A DNA stretch of 59,267 bases, from assembly GCA_943328795.2 (NCBI GenBank), contig CALQBK020000007.1, positions 1 to 59,267 of the forward strand, given 5' to 3'. The DNA comes from Bifidobacterium breve. GTDB taxonomy: Bacteria; Myxococcota_A; UBA796; SXON01. Each line of letters opens with the position of its first letter. Positions within the stretch are counted from its first letter, which is position 1. This document shows, one piece after another, positions 7,959 to 15,852 of this stretch. The position numbers were made by a program, and so were the translations under genes. The notes below the pieces were generated by a model. That model ran no database searches. It worked only from the letters and a program-made list of their open reading frames with translations, and had not been told where the DNA came from.

Positions 7959-8356
7959 GTGCGCGGCCGGCCGCGGATCGCCAACCACGCGCCGAGCAGG
8001 ATGCACGGGACCGCGGAGGCCAGGATCGACACCGGGTACCACAGCGGGCCCATCGCCTCCCCGCCCTGGGGCCAAGCGACGAGGCCGCCAACACCACCGA
8101 GCGTTCCCAACCCGGCGAGCGCCCACGCATGGTGCATGGGGCGGCCTGGCGCGAGCCGCGCCGTGATCCAACCTCCGACCACGGTGTACGCAGCGCGGTA
8201 GATCGCAGCGACGACGAACAGACCATCCGACATCCGCACGTCCACGGGGGGAAAAAGCTGGGCAGCGTGCATCACTGCGTCCGTCCCAACCGAGAGCAGC
8301 GCCGTCGCCATGAAGCCGCCTACAACGGCGCCAACCCGCCGACCCCAGCCGCTCAC
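7949..8356 (-). CDS. Small integral membrane protein of an ArsR-AHSA1 operon
   Basis: The 135-residue protein has about four predicted membrane helices (VGAVVGGFMATALLSVG, LFVVAAIYRAAYTVVGG, WALAGLGTLGGVGGLVA, YPVSILASAVPCILLG). The layout resembles small multi-helix membrane proteins that often accompany ArsR/AHSA1 pairs, but I do not recognise a named family. The GTG start at 8356 overlaps the TGA of the upstream AHSA1 gene as GTGA, so translation is coupled. A longer in-frame reading continues upstream through the neighbouring genes but is not protein-like. It should be co-regulated by the ArsR protein at 8850-9200. Confidence 0.7.
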   Translation of the reverse strand: MSGWGRRVGAVVGGFMATALLSVGTDAVMHAAQLFPPVDVRMSDGLFVVAAIYRAAYTVVGGWITARLAPGRPMHHAWALAGLGTLGGVGGLVAWPQGGEAMGPLWYPVSILASAVPCILLGAWLAIRGRPRTPA

Positions 8357-8853
8357 CGCGCCCTCCCCGCGAGCACCTGGGCGAGCTTGCCGAGCTCCCC
8401 CTGCCAACCCGCGGTCGCGCGCTCGGTCCACTCGTCGTTGTGCATTGCGTCGAAGGTGAGCACCATCCGGGCGCCCGTCGCGGTCGGGGTGATCTCCACC
8501 ACCGTAGTGGTGCCGTAGGTAGCGACGCCGGGCACGAAGTCCACCAGGTGGACGTACACGAGGCGGCTCGGCGGCGTGACCTCCGTGTAGGTGATGGTGG
8601 CCTCGGTAGCGAGCGGCATCCCGTGTTGCTTCATGAACGCGACCTGGGGCGGCGCCGTAGCCGTCATCGTGTACAGGAGGGCGCCGCCCGCGCGTAGGTC
8701 GAGGGTCTGCACCGTCACGGAGAAGCCCTCCGGACCCCACCAGGACTCGATGCCGTCCGGCGTGGTCCACAACGCCCACACCTCCTCGGGCGTAGCCTCG
8801 AAGCGGCGCTCGAGCCGGACGCGCCGGGGCGCTTGGTCGTTGTCGGAGTTCAT
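8353..8853 (-). CDS. AHSA1/SRPBCC domain protein
   Basis: The 166-residue protein is one SRPBCC (Bet v1-like) domain of the AHSA1 family. It opens with the typical RRFEATPEEVWALWTTPDGI and WWGPEGFSVTVQTLDLR, continues with GGALLYTMTA and ends with WQGELGKLAQVLAGR. These domains bind hydrophobic ligands in a deep cavity, and in this genomic setting they are usually effectors controlled by an adjacent ArsR repressor. The ATG at 8853 overlaps the ArsR stop codon as ATGA, supporting this start over in-frame codons further upstream. The downstream membrane protein overlaps it by 4 bp. The ligand is unknown. Confidence 0.88.
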   Translation of the reverse strand: MNSDNDQAPRRVRLERRFEATPEEVWALWTTPDGIESWWGPEGFSVTVQTLDLRAGGALLYTMTATAPPQVAFMKQHGMPLATEATITYTEVTPPSRLVYVHLVDFVPGVATYGTTTVVEITPTATGARMVLTFDAMHNDEWTERATAGWQGELGKLAQVLAGRAR

Positions 8854-9200
8854 CGTTGTTGATCCTCGGGTACCTGGGGTTGAACGGCCTTCCTGCGTGC
8901 CAGCTCGGCACCGATCCTGTCGACGCGCCCCTCCCAGACGGTGCGGAACCCCTGGAGCCATGCGTCGAGGTCACGGAACGGCTCGGGCCGGAGCGAATAG
9001 AGCCGGCGCTGCCCATCCGCGCGCACCTGCACCATCCCGGCGTCGTGGAGGATGCGAAGGTGCCGAGAGACGCCCGACTGCTGGATGTCGACGGCCCGGA
9101 CGATGTCCATCACCGCACACTCACCCGGGCGCATCGCCTCGACGATGCGCAGCCGCGTGGGGTCGGCGAGGGTCTGGAGCACCGAGAGCTGCGCTGTCAT
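8850..9200 (-). CDS. ArsR-family transcriptional repressor
   Basis: The 116-residue winged-helix protein has the ArsR core LQTLADPTRLRIVEAM near residue 8 and the recognition-helix region VDIQQSGVSRHLRILHDAGM, followed by the wing VRADGQRRLYSLRPEP. There is no obvious metal-binding Cys cluster. It fits the non-metal ArsR subgroup paired with AHSA1-domain proteins. An almost perfect dyad (9198-9224) covers the start codon, which strongly suggests autoregulation of the whole three-gene operon. The C-terminal tail after about residue 95 is charged and of unknown role. Confidence 0.88.
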   Translation of the reverse strand: MTAQLSVLQTLADPTRLRIVEAMRPGECAVMDIVRAVDIQQSGVSRHLRILHDAGMVQVRADGQRRLYSLRPEPFRDLDAWLQGFRTVWEGRVDRIGAELARRKAVQPQVPEDQQR

Positions 9201-9224
9201 GTATATACATGATCATGTATACAT
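9198..9224. promoter_or_regulatory. Near-perfect palindrome, probable ArsR operator
   Basis: CATGTATATACATGATCATGTATACAT is AT-rich in a very GC-rich setting and nearly self-complementary around the central GATC. It overlaps the ArsR ATG at 9200. On the minus strand a TTGACG (9229-9234) just upstream could serve as a -35 box, so a bound repressor would cover both promoter and start codon. Confidence 0.65.
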
Positions 9225-9268
9225 CGGGCGTCAAGGCGAGGGTGCGCAGCGGGGTCGGCGAGCGCCGG

Positions 9269-10303
9269 TCAGCCCCCGAACTCAATCCCGGTTGCGCGCG
9301 CAGTTCGGACGAGCTCGTCCTCGGGGTCTACGCGCCGGTAGGTCTGGATCGCGTCCTTGATCCGCACCCCGTCCACCTTCCCGTTCTTCAAGCAGGACAT
9401 CTCCCCCCAGCGGCCCGCCTCGACCAGGTCGACCGCGCCGACCCCGAGGCGCGTCGCGAGCAGGCGGTCGATAGCGACCGGGCTGCCCCCGCGCTGCAAG
9501 TGACCCAACACGGTCAGCCGAACTTCGGAGGCGGGCAACAGCGCCTCGATCGCGTCTACGACGCGCTGCCCCGCCTTGCCAGGGGCGACTCGCTCCCCGG
9601 TCGGGACCGCGCCCTCGGCGACGATGATCAGCGAGAACGGGCGCCCGTTCGCCCGGCGCTCCTCGATCTTCCGGACGATGCGCGCCGCTTCCCAGGGGAT
9701 CTCGGGGATCACGACGACGTCCGCGCCGCCCGAGATGCCGGCGTGCAGGGCGATCCAGCCGGCGTCACGGCCCATCACCTCCAGCACCAAGACGCGGTCG
9801 TGGGACGCCGCTGTCGTGTGGAGCCGGTCGAGCGCGTCGGTCGCGCAGTCCACCGCCGACTGGAACCCGAAGGTCACGTCTGTCGCCGACAGGTCGTTGT
9901 CGATGGTCTTGGGGACGCCGACGATCTTCAGCCCATGCAGGTCGATCAGCTGCTGCGAGATGCGCATCGTGCCATCCCCGCCAATCACGATCAGCCCCTC
10001 GATGCCGAGCATGTCGAGCCCCTGGACCAGCGCCGCAGACTTGTCGTGCCCGCCTTCCCGGTTGAACGGGTCCCCGTGGTTGGTCGTCCCGAGGATCGTC
10101 CCCCCCCGTTGCAACAGGCCCCGGCACGCGACGGGCGTGAGGTCCATCACCCGGTAGGGCACCTCGAACAGCCCGTTGAAGCTGTCTTGGATCCCGATGA
10201 GACGCCAGCCGAGTTGGCCCGCGCCGTACTTGACGACGGCGCGAATGACGGCGTTCAGACCCGGGGCGTCGCCGCCCCCGCACAGGATCCCAATCGTAGG
10301 CAT
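9269..10303 (-). CDS. pfkA: 6-phosphofructokinase
   Basis: The 344-residue enzyme converts fructose 6-phosphate to the 1,6-bisphosphate. Signatures are CGGGDAPGLNAVI at the N-terminus, IGGDGTMRISQQL, PKTIDNDLSATDVTFGF, VLEVMGRDAGWIAL and LGHLQRGGSP. The phosphoryl-donor determinants are mixed: Gly in GGDGT is the ATP-type residue, while Lys in PKTIDND is the residue shared by PPi-type and the actinobacterial-like ATP enzymes. From the family I infer ATP dependence, not proven. The ATG lies 1 bp after the stop of the PhyH gene, so it is the last gene of the minus-strand operon from 14650. Confidence 0.93.
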   Translation of the reverse strand: MPTIGILCGGGDAPGLNAVIRAVVKYGAGQLGWRLIGIQDSFNGLFEVPYRVMDLTPVACRGLLQRGGTILGTTNHGDPFNREGGHDKSAALVQGLDMLGIEGLIVIGGDGTMRISQQLIDLHGLKIVGVPKTIDNDLSATDVTFGFQSAVDCATDALDRLHTTAASHDRVLVLEVMGRDAGWIALHAGISGGADVVVIPEIPWEAARIVRKIEERRANGRPFSLIIVAEGAVPTGERVAPGKAGQRVVDAIEALLPASEVRLTVLGHLQRGGSPVAIDRLLATRLGVGAVDLVEAGRWGEMSCLKNGKVDGVRIKDAIQTYRRVDPEDELVRTARATGIEFGG

Positions 10304-10304
10304 G

Positions 10305-11318
10305 CTAGCGGTCCCTGCGGCTGGTGAGTCGAGCTTGCTCGCGCGCCTTCGATCGGGCCTTCATGCGGACGATCGCGTCGAAGACCCGCATGTAGAGTGG
10401 CGTGGCGCTGTCTTTGGACTTGGGTTGGTAGGTGTCGCACACGTAGGGCACGTACATGCTCCGGCGCAGGCTGCCCCACCCGGTCTCGGGGGACGCGACG
10501 ACCCGGTGCCACATCCGCCCGTCGTGCACAGTCAGGTCGCCCGGCCACGTCTCGACCGCGAGCTCGTTCTTGTCGGGCGCGTCGGAGACGAAGTGGATCT
10601 TCGAGAACAGCGTGGACATCGGGCCCTGCGTGTGGGTCCCCGGCACGAGCCGAAGCCCGCCGTCCGCGGGGCGGATCCGGTCGAAGTGCAGCCCAATGTT
10701 CAACATCGGCCCGGGCATCTTCCAGTTGTAGAACACGTCCCGCAGCGCGTCGGTGTGCCAGGCGAGGTTGGGCCGCAGGCTCTGCTCAGCGCGGACGTAG
10801 CGGTTGAACACCACGCCGTCCTTCTCCCGGTCCCCGATGCGGGCATCGGCGCCGATCAGCGTGCGGATGGGCTCGAAGCGGGCATCGCGGACGAACGCGC
10901 CCAGGTACTCGCTGTGGACCGACGTGAACCCCATTCGGAACAGGTAGTCGTGGCCGTCCGGGTCCAACCCAAACCACACCGGCACGCCGAACACCTTGCG
11001 CTCGCCCCGGGCGAGCAAGTCGGCCTCGATCCTGTCAACCTCCGCGAGGATGGTGTCCACCTCGTCGTCCCGGGCCACCTGGCTGAACACCAGGAACCCG
11101 TGGCGGGCGAGGAACGCGTGTTGGATTGGCGTGATGCGGTCGCGCAGCTCGAAACGCACGCCGAGCGGCAACGCGTTGGCGAAGGCCGCCGCGGCATCGC
11201 CGTCAAGGTCGGGCTCTACGCAAGGGGCCGCAGGCGGGTCAGCCGCCGCGCGTCGCGGGGGATGCCGGGGCGTCGCCGCAAGGGGTGGCGGGGCGGCCGC
11301 GAGGTCGAGGGGGGACAT
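10305..11318 (-). CDS. Phytanoyl-CoA dioxygenase (PhyH) family Fe(II)/2-oxoglutarate oxygenase
   Basis: The first about 50 residues are Ala/Pro-rich and probably disordered. A PhyH-type double-stranded beta-helix follows. The iron ligands are H188 and D190 in LAWHTDALRD, with the distal His in VHDGRMWHRV (H265 or H271) and a 2-oxoglutarate-binding Arg candidate in SLRRSMYVPY. PhyH enzymes hydroxylate acyl chains or small natural products, and the substrate cannot be read from sequence. The gene is tightly packed, 3 bp after the PNGase F-like gene and 1 bp before pfkA. The odd pairing with a glycolytic enzyme may be only operon packing. Confidence 0.85.
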   Translation of the reverse strand: MSPLDLAAAPPPLAATPRHPPRRAAADPPAAPCVEPDLDGDAAAAFANALPLGVRFELRDRITPIQHAFLARHGFLVFSQVARDDEVDTILAEVDRIEADLLARGERKVFGVPVWFGLDPDGHDYLFRMGFTSVHSEYLGAFVRDARFEPIRTLIGADARIGDREKDGVVFNRYVRAEQSLRPNLAWHTDALRDVFYNWKMPGPMLNIGLHFDRIRPADGGLRLVPGTHTQGPMSTLFSKIHFVSDAPDKNELAVETWPGDLTVHDGRMWHRVVASPETGWGSLRRSMYVPYVCDTYQPKSKDSATPLYMRVFDAIVRMKARSKAREQARLTSRRDR

Positions 11319-11321
11319 CGC

Positions 11322-12971
11322 CTACTTGGCCCTGTAGAACACGAGCCACGTGACCAGGTCGATGTTGCCGCCGCTGTCCAGCGAGCCGCCCAAGTTGGTG
11401 AGCTCGTAGTCGAACGCGTTGGGCTGGCCGAACAGCACTTGATCCGTCACGTCGACGACGTCCATGTTCACTTGCTTTCCGGGGCACCAACCGTCGCGGC
11501 CGTACCACCAGGTGCCATACTGGTTCGGCACCGTGCCATCCTCGATCTGGTCCATACACCCGTAGGTCTCGTTGGTGATCTCGTAGGTGAACAGGTTGTC
11601 GTTGCCGTTCACGGTGAAGTTGTGCTCGGTGCCGCAGAACTCGAAGCAGCCCGGGTTCCCGTGGCCGCTCATCACGACGCCCAGGCCCACCCGCGTGACG
11701 TCCGCCGGGACGTCGATCTCCTGCGCCTCCCGGTCGTTGTACGCCGAGCTCACGCCGCCGCCCGTGTAGAGCACACGCACCTCGTCCGGCCGGTCCGCGA
11801 GCCCTTGGTCGGAGAGCCGCAAGCTGAGCGTCACTTGGTAGGGCTGCTGGCTGTAGAACGCGATGCGCCGCGTGCCGCCGTCCTTCAACAGCGCGAGCAG
11901 CGGCGACACGTCGTGAACCCAGCGCCCCTCGCGGTGGTAGGTCGTGATCCAGCGGCCGAGCTCGGTGGTGCACACGGTGTCGTCGTCCGCGTCGCACAAG
12001 TAGGCGGAGTTAATGTAGTCCCACGTGGGGCACTCGGTGTACTCGCCGTCCCCCTCGCAGAGCATCGTGAGGTCGAGCTCCAGCGTGTCGAAGCTCTTCA
12101 TCGTCGCAGCGTCCGGCAAGACAACGTCCACAGACGTAGTCACCCCGGCCCAGCCGCCGTCCGAGATCACCTCTCCCGTGAAGGCTTGGACGACCGTAGC
12201 GCCCTCTGCGTCCAGGGTCGCCTGGCGGGCGGCCTCGTAGTTGTAGTAGCGGGCGTCGTTCGCGACCAACGAGATGTTCGGGTCGAACCAGCCATAGCTA
12301 GCGTCATAGCGCTCGGGATCCGCCATGCTGCCGATGTACCGGACGCGCTGCTCCCGGTCGATCCCAACGCCCCAACCCGGGCTGGAGAGGCTGTCGCCGA
12401 GCCAACTGTCGGCCTTGCCGTCCCGGTCGGTGACGTAGTGGACGTGGCGCTCCTTCCACGCGCGGGTCTCGTCGTCGTACTCGTCCAGCTGCGCGTCGAT
12501 CGACGACTTGAGGGCGTCGAGGGCGGCGAGGCGGTCCTCCTCGTTGTGCTGCGACGACAGGAAGAACACGTGGGTGTTCAACGGCATGGTGTCGATCAGC
12601 GCCTTGTTGTCCTTCTTCGTTGACCAGGTCGGATCTGGGGCCCCCTGGTTCTGCGCCGGCTCCTCGGGGATGAACAGGTAGACGTCGCACCCCGACCAAT
12701 TCTCGCGCAGGTTCCAGTCGCCGTCGGTCGTCGGGAGCGTGATGTCCGCGGCCGGATCGTAGAGCTTCGCGCTGGCGGCGACGTCCTGGAACGGGACCGA
12801 CGGGAACCCGAGCGCCGCGCAGTCGGCCGTCGGGTCAAACGAGGCGGTGTCGTGCACGCTATCGACGGGGGAGTCCCCGACCGTGTCGTCCGTTGGGCCC
12901 GGCCCGCTGGTGTCCGCACCCGCGCAAGCAGCCAGCAAGAGGAGAGTAGACGGCGCAAGCAGACGGACCAT
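11322..12971 (-). CDS. Lipoprotein with PNGase F-like C-terminal domain
   Basis: The signal LLLLAACAG gives a lipidated Cys near residue 17, followed by a short acidic spacer (GPTDDTVGDSPVDSVHDTA). The middle about 200 residues contain a stretch with DWNLRENWSGCDVYLFIPE and a block resembling a redoxin or thiol-related fold (THVFFLSSQHNEEDRLAALD). The C-terminal about 230 residues match the jelly-roll domain of peptide-N-glycosidase F relatives, with ECPTWDYINSAYLC, SGHGNPGCFEFCGTEHNF, VPNQYGTWWYGRDGWCPG and LDLTMLCEGDGEYTECPTWD. PNGase F removes N-glycans, but catalytic residues cannot be assigned confidently here, so it may be a binding version. The ATG at 12971 was chosen because the open frame beyond it is a shadow of the next gene. 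Confidence 0.75.
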   Translation of the reverse strand: MVRLLAPSTLLLLAACAGADTSGPGPTDDTVGDSPVDSVHDTASFDPTADCAALGFPSVPFQDVAASAKLYDPAADITLPTTDGDWNLRENWSGCDVYLFIPEEPAQNQGAPDPTWSTKKDNKALIDTMPLNTHVFFLSSQHNEEDRLAALDALKSSIDAQLDEYDDETRAWKERHVHYVTDRDGKADSWLGDSLSSPGWGVGIDREQRVRYIGSMADPERYDASYGWFDPNISLVANDARYYNYEAARQATLDAEGATVVQAFTGEVISDGGWAGVTTSVDVVLPDAATMKSFDTLELDLTMLCEGDGEYTECPTWDYINSAYLCDADDDTVCTTELGRWITTYHREGRWVHDVSPLLALLKDGGTRRIAFYSQQPYQVTLSLRLSDQGLADRPDEVRVLYTGGGVSSAYNDREAQEIDVPADVTRVGLGVVMSGHGNPGCFEFCGTEHNFTVNGNDNLFTYEITNETYGCMDQIEDGTVPNQYGTWWYGRDGWCPGKQVNMDVVDVTDQVLFGQPNAFDYELTNLGGSLDSGGNIDLVTWLVFYRAK

Positions 12972-12997
12972 AGCGAACCCGGAGTAGCCGAAGGCTA

Positions 12998-14650
12998 TCA
13001 CTGCTCCGGGGGCGCCGGGGCCGTCGAGGTCCGCACGCGCAGGCCCGGGTTCACGCCGATGGGGAGGTCGTCCCCGTCCATGTCGACGCCCCAGCCCAGG
13101 TACACGCGGGCAGCACCGCGCACGGCCCTGAGCACCGCCGCGAAGTCCTCCACCGTGGCGTCCACCTGCGCGCGGAGGATGACGTCCCGACCGCCCACCG
13201 CGTTGTGGGTGCCGATCTCGCCGACGGCGTAGACGTCGCCCCGGTCGTCCACCTCGCCGTCCTTCAACACGATGAGCTTGACCGGGTGGGCGAGATCTCG
13301 GGTCACGCGCAGGAAGATCGGCACCGCACCGCAGCGTCCGGTGGCGCGGAGCGGGTCGCGGAGCACCGCCGCGGCGATCGCCCCCGAGGCCGGCAAGCAG
13401 CTCACGAGCTGCACGGCGCCTGCGTTGGCGTCCGCGAAGGCGAAGTACACGTCGTCCATCGTCATCCTCGGCGGGAACACCACGCCGTCGCCGAGGTGCA
13501 GCAGCGGGCCCACGGAGTCGATCGCCGTCGGCTCGCTCCGCACGCGGCTGCCGCCGGACTCGCCCATCTCGATCCACCGGGAGCCCGCGGGCAGGACGTA
13601 GAGCACGCGGGGGGGGACCGGTGCGAGCATCGGCAAGGAAGTGCCGGCGCCCTCCACCAACACGGCGGACACCTGCGCCCCGGCCCGGCGGGAGAGCGTC
13701 TCCCACTGCAGGCCCTCCCACCCCCAGGCGGTCAACGACGCGGCGGCCAGCACCACGATCCCGACGCCGTCTGCGCCGTCCGCCCGTGACGCGCCCGACG
13801 CCGCCCGGGCGAACACCGCAGGCAGCGCGGCCAGCCAGCCGACCAGCACCCAGGGCGCCACCAACGCCCCGTTGGCGCGCGCGAGCTCCGCCGTGGCGTC
13901 AACCGCTGGCAACGCCAAGAACGGCGCGTTGAAGTTCGGCAGCGCGCGCAGCATGTCGGCCTCCAACCCGAGCGCGTACACGAGCCCGAGCGACATCCCA
14001 CCGAGGATCAGCGACCCGACGCCCGTGAGCGCGCCCGACGCCGACCGGGGTTGAACCTCGACGCACGCGAGCGCCGACCCGATCACCAGCACGGCGAGCG
14101 CGGCGCCCACCGGCACAGCCCGCGTGCCCCCCGCGGTGACCGTGCACAGGCCGACCAACAGCCCGAGCGGCACCCCGACGAACACGGGCCAGGTGCTCCT
14201 GTGCGTCGCGAGCACCACCCGGGTGGCCGCGCCGACCAGCACGGGCAGCACGCAGAGCAGCGAGCCGAGCGCCCCCGCCAGGCCCGGGATCGCGGCGCGG
14301 GCGCGATCCTGGAGCGCGAACCACGGGATCCAGGCGGGGTCACCCGCCTCCCGGATCGCGTCCGCGGCGGCTCGCAGCTCCATCGCCGAGGCCGCGCCGC
14401 CCAGGGCGAGCAGCAACGCCGGCACGAGCAGGGCGAGGCTCGCGGGGGTGCGACGCCCGAACGCGATCGCCCCGCCGAGCGCGAATTGGACCGGCAACCC
14501 GATGCCAATCAGGAGAAAAAAGAGCGGGGCAAGGGGGCCGAGCGACTCAATCACGCCGGTCGTGTCTACCACGGCGCCGCCAATGCTGACGCTCGGCACA
14601 CCTCGCGCCGAACACGTCGGCTCGCCAGACCGTGCGCGAGCGGGGGTCAA
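12998..14650 (-). CDS. Polytopic membrane protein with ExbD-like periplasmic tail (unknown function)
   Basis: About eight hydrophobic segments occupy residues 25-300 (for example APLFFLLIGIGLPVQFALGG and GALGSLLCVLPVLVGAATRV), so the N-terminal half is an integral membrane domain. The C-terminal half is soluble. It contains VYFAFADANAGAVQL and, near the end, RDVILRAQVDATVEDFAAVL, which loosely resembles the ExbD/TolR periplasmic domain. That resemblance is inference. The first usable start is a TTG at 14650, and GTG codons about 30 residues further in are alternatives. It is the first gene of an operon continuing into the PNGase F-like, PhyH and pfkA genes. Confidence 0.6.
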   Translation of the reverse strand: MTPARARSGEPTCSARGVPSVSIGGAVVDTTGVIESLGPLAPLFFLLIGIGLPVQFALGGAIAFGRRTPASLALLVPALLLALGGAASAMELRAAADAIREAGDPAWIPWFALQDRARAAIPGLAGALGSLLCVLPVLVGAATRVVLATHRSTWPVFVGVPLGLLVGLCTVTAGGTRAVPVGAALAVLVIGSALACVEVQPRSASGALTGVGSLILGGMSLGLVYALGLEADMLRALPNFNAPFLALPAVDATAELARANGALVAPWVLVGWLAALPAVFARAASGASRADGADGVGIVVLAAASLTAWGWEGLQWETLSRRAGAQVSAVLVEGAGTSLPMLAPVPPRVLYVLPAGSRWIEMGESGGSRVRSEPTAIDSVGPLLHLGDGVVFPPRMTMDDVYFAFADANAGAVQLVSCLPASGAIAAAVLRDPLRATGRCGAVPIFLRVTRDLAHPVKLIVLKDGEVDDRGDVYAVGEIGTHNAVGGRDVILRAQVDATVEDFAAVLRAVRGAARVYLGWGVDMDGDDLPIGVNPGLRVRTSTAPAPPEQ

Positions 14651-14716
14651 CGGAGCACATATTTTCGGAAGCGGACATTTTTTGTCCTACCCTGTGGTGT
14701 GTCGTGCAGTAAGGAG

Positions 14717-15847
14717 ATGGCACCTCACGGGTGCCTCATGTTCCTCCCCTGCCTCCCCGCCGCCCTCCTCCCCCTCCTCTCCCGCGGCGCCCGGGTGTTC
14801 CGGGCCGCCGGCCCCAGCCAGGACCGCATCGTCACCGTGCCGGGTCGGGCGGGGGACGTCGTGCTGGTGCCTCGGGGGCACGGCTCGCCTCGCCTCGCTC
14901 GCGAGGTCGCCGGCCAGTTCCGGGACAGCGAGACAGGCGTGGTGCTGTCGACGTCGCGTTGGGAGCCCGCGGGCTCGGTGGCGGCGTACTTGCGCGAGGC
15001 GTCGGCCCCTCGCCTGAGCACGCCCGTGCCGCCGGTTCGCCTGCGGGCTGGGGGCGCTACGCTCCTGCGGGTCCACCGGCTGGGGACCACTGCCGCGCGG
15101 TGCACGGAGGCTGCTTCGGCTGTGGTGAGCGCCGGGCGGGTGCGCTCGGTGAACGCGAAGGCGGCGGCGAAGGGTTTGGCGGTCGGGGCCCGGGCGAGCG
15201 AGGCCGCGGTGCTGGGGGTGGTCACGGTGGCGCCGGGGGACGAGCGTGCGCGGCTGGAGGCGCTCGGGGGTTGGCTCCGGGCTGAGTACGGGGAGGTGCA
15301 GCGCGTGCGCGGGGGCTTCCTGGTGGCGGGCGTGCCCGAGGCACACGGGGCGGCGGGGCTCGGTGCGTTGGTGGATCTGCGCGCGCGCGTGTGGCAGGCG
15401 ACGGGGCTGTGCGCGAAGATCGTCGCTGGTCCGACCGCGCAGTCTGCGCTCACGCTCGGCCGCCGGCTGCCGGGGAACTACGTGGGGATGGTCACGGACC
15501 ACGCCGCGTGGGGCCGCCCGGCGGACGTGCAGCTGCGCCTCGGCACGACCGGGCGCTGGCAGGGTCGCGCGATGGCCGACGTGGAGGGCCTGGTCGTGCA
15601 GGCGCAGGCGCTCTTGGCCGCGGCGCGCGGGGAGGTCCGCGTGACGCTCACGACGCCCGACGGCCCCGTGGCGCTGGCGCTCACCATCCCCGCGGGGGCA
15701 GGCCGCGCCGAGGTGTACAGCCGGGTGGAGGCCGCCCTGCGCCGCGCGCTGGGCAGCGGGAAGAGCGTGTCGTGCGTCGCGTGGGCGAGCGCGCTCCCCC
15801 AGCCTGTGCGGCACGCCGAGGGGCGGCAGGTCGCGCTGTGGGCGTGA
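14717..15847 (+). CDS. Hypothetical protein, Ala/Arg-rich
   Basis: The 376-residue reading has a short hydrophobic N-terminus (MFLPCLPAALLPLLSRG) and then a protein with several Val/Leu-rich strands, such as VTLTTPDGPVALALTIP and VLGVVTVAPGD. I do not recognise the fold. Coding is supported by strong G/C bias at third positions and by its fit between neighbours: its stop is 5 bp from the stop of the convergent lipoprotein gene. AAGGAG lies immediately before the ATG at 14717, too close to be a normal ribosome site for it, and 15 nt from ATG 14738, so the start is uncertain. Upstream in-frame sequence lies opposite the membrane-protein gene and is rejected. Confidence 0.5.
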   Translation: MAPHGCLMFLPCLPAALLPLLSRGARVFRAAGPSQDRIVTVPGRAGDVVLVPRGHGSPRLAREVAGQFRDSETGVVLSTSRWEPAGSVAAYLREASAPRLSTPVPPVRLRAGGATLLRVHRLGTTAARCTEAASAVVSAGRVRSVNAKAAAKGLAVGARASEAAVLGVVTVAPGDERARLEALGGWLRAEYGEVQRVRGGFLVAGVPEAHGAAGLGALVDLRARVWQATGLCAKIVAGPTAQSALTLGRRLPGNYVGMVTDHAAWGRPADVQLRLGTTGRWQGRAMADVEGLVVQAQALLAAARGEVRVTLTTPDGPVALALTIPAGAGRAEVYSRVEAALRRALGSGKSVSCVAWASALPQPVRHAEGRQVALWA

Positions 15848-15852
15848 CTGGG

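Noticed and set aside
10176-12623. 815-codon open frame on the plus strand
   Set aside because: It runs antisense through pfkA, PhyH and the PNGase F-like gene and has no recognisable motif. Long antisense frames are expected at this GC content.
11322-13721. 799-codon reading joining the PNGase F-like gene to upstream sequence
   Set aside because: The first 250 residues are a shifted-frame shadow of the membrane-protein gene; a lipoprotein signal starts precisely at 12971.
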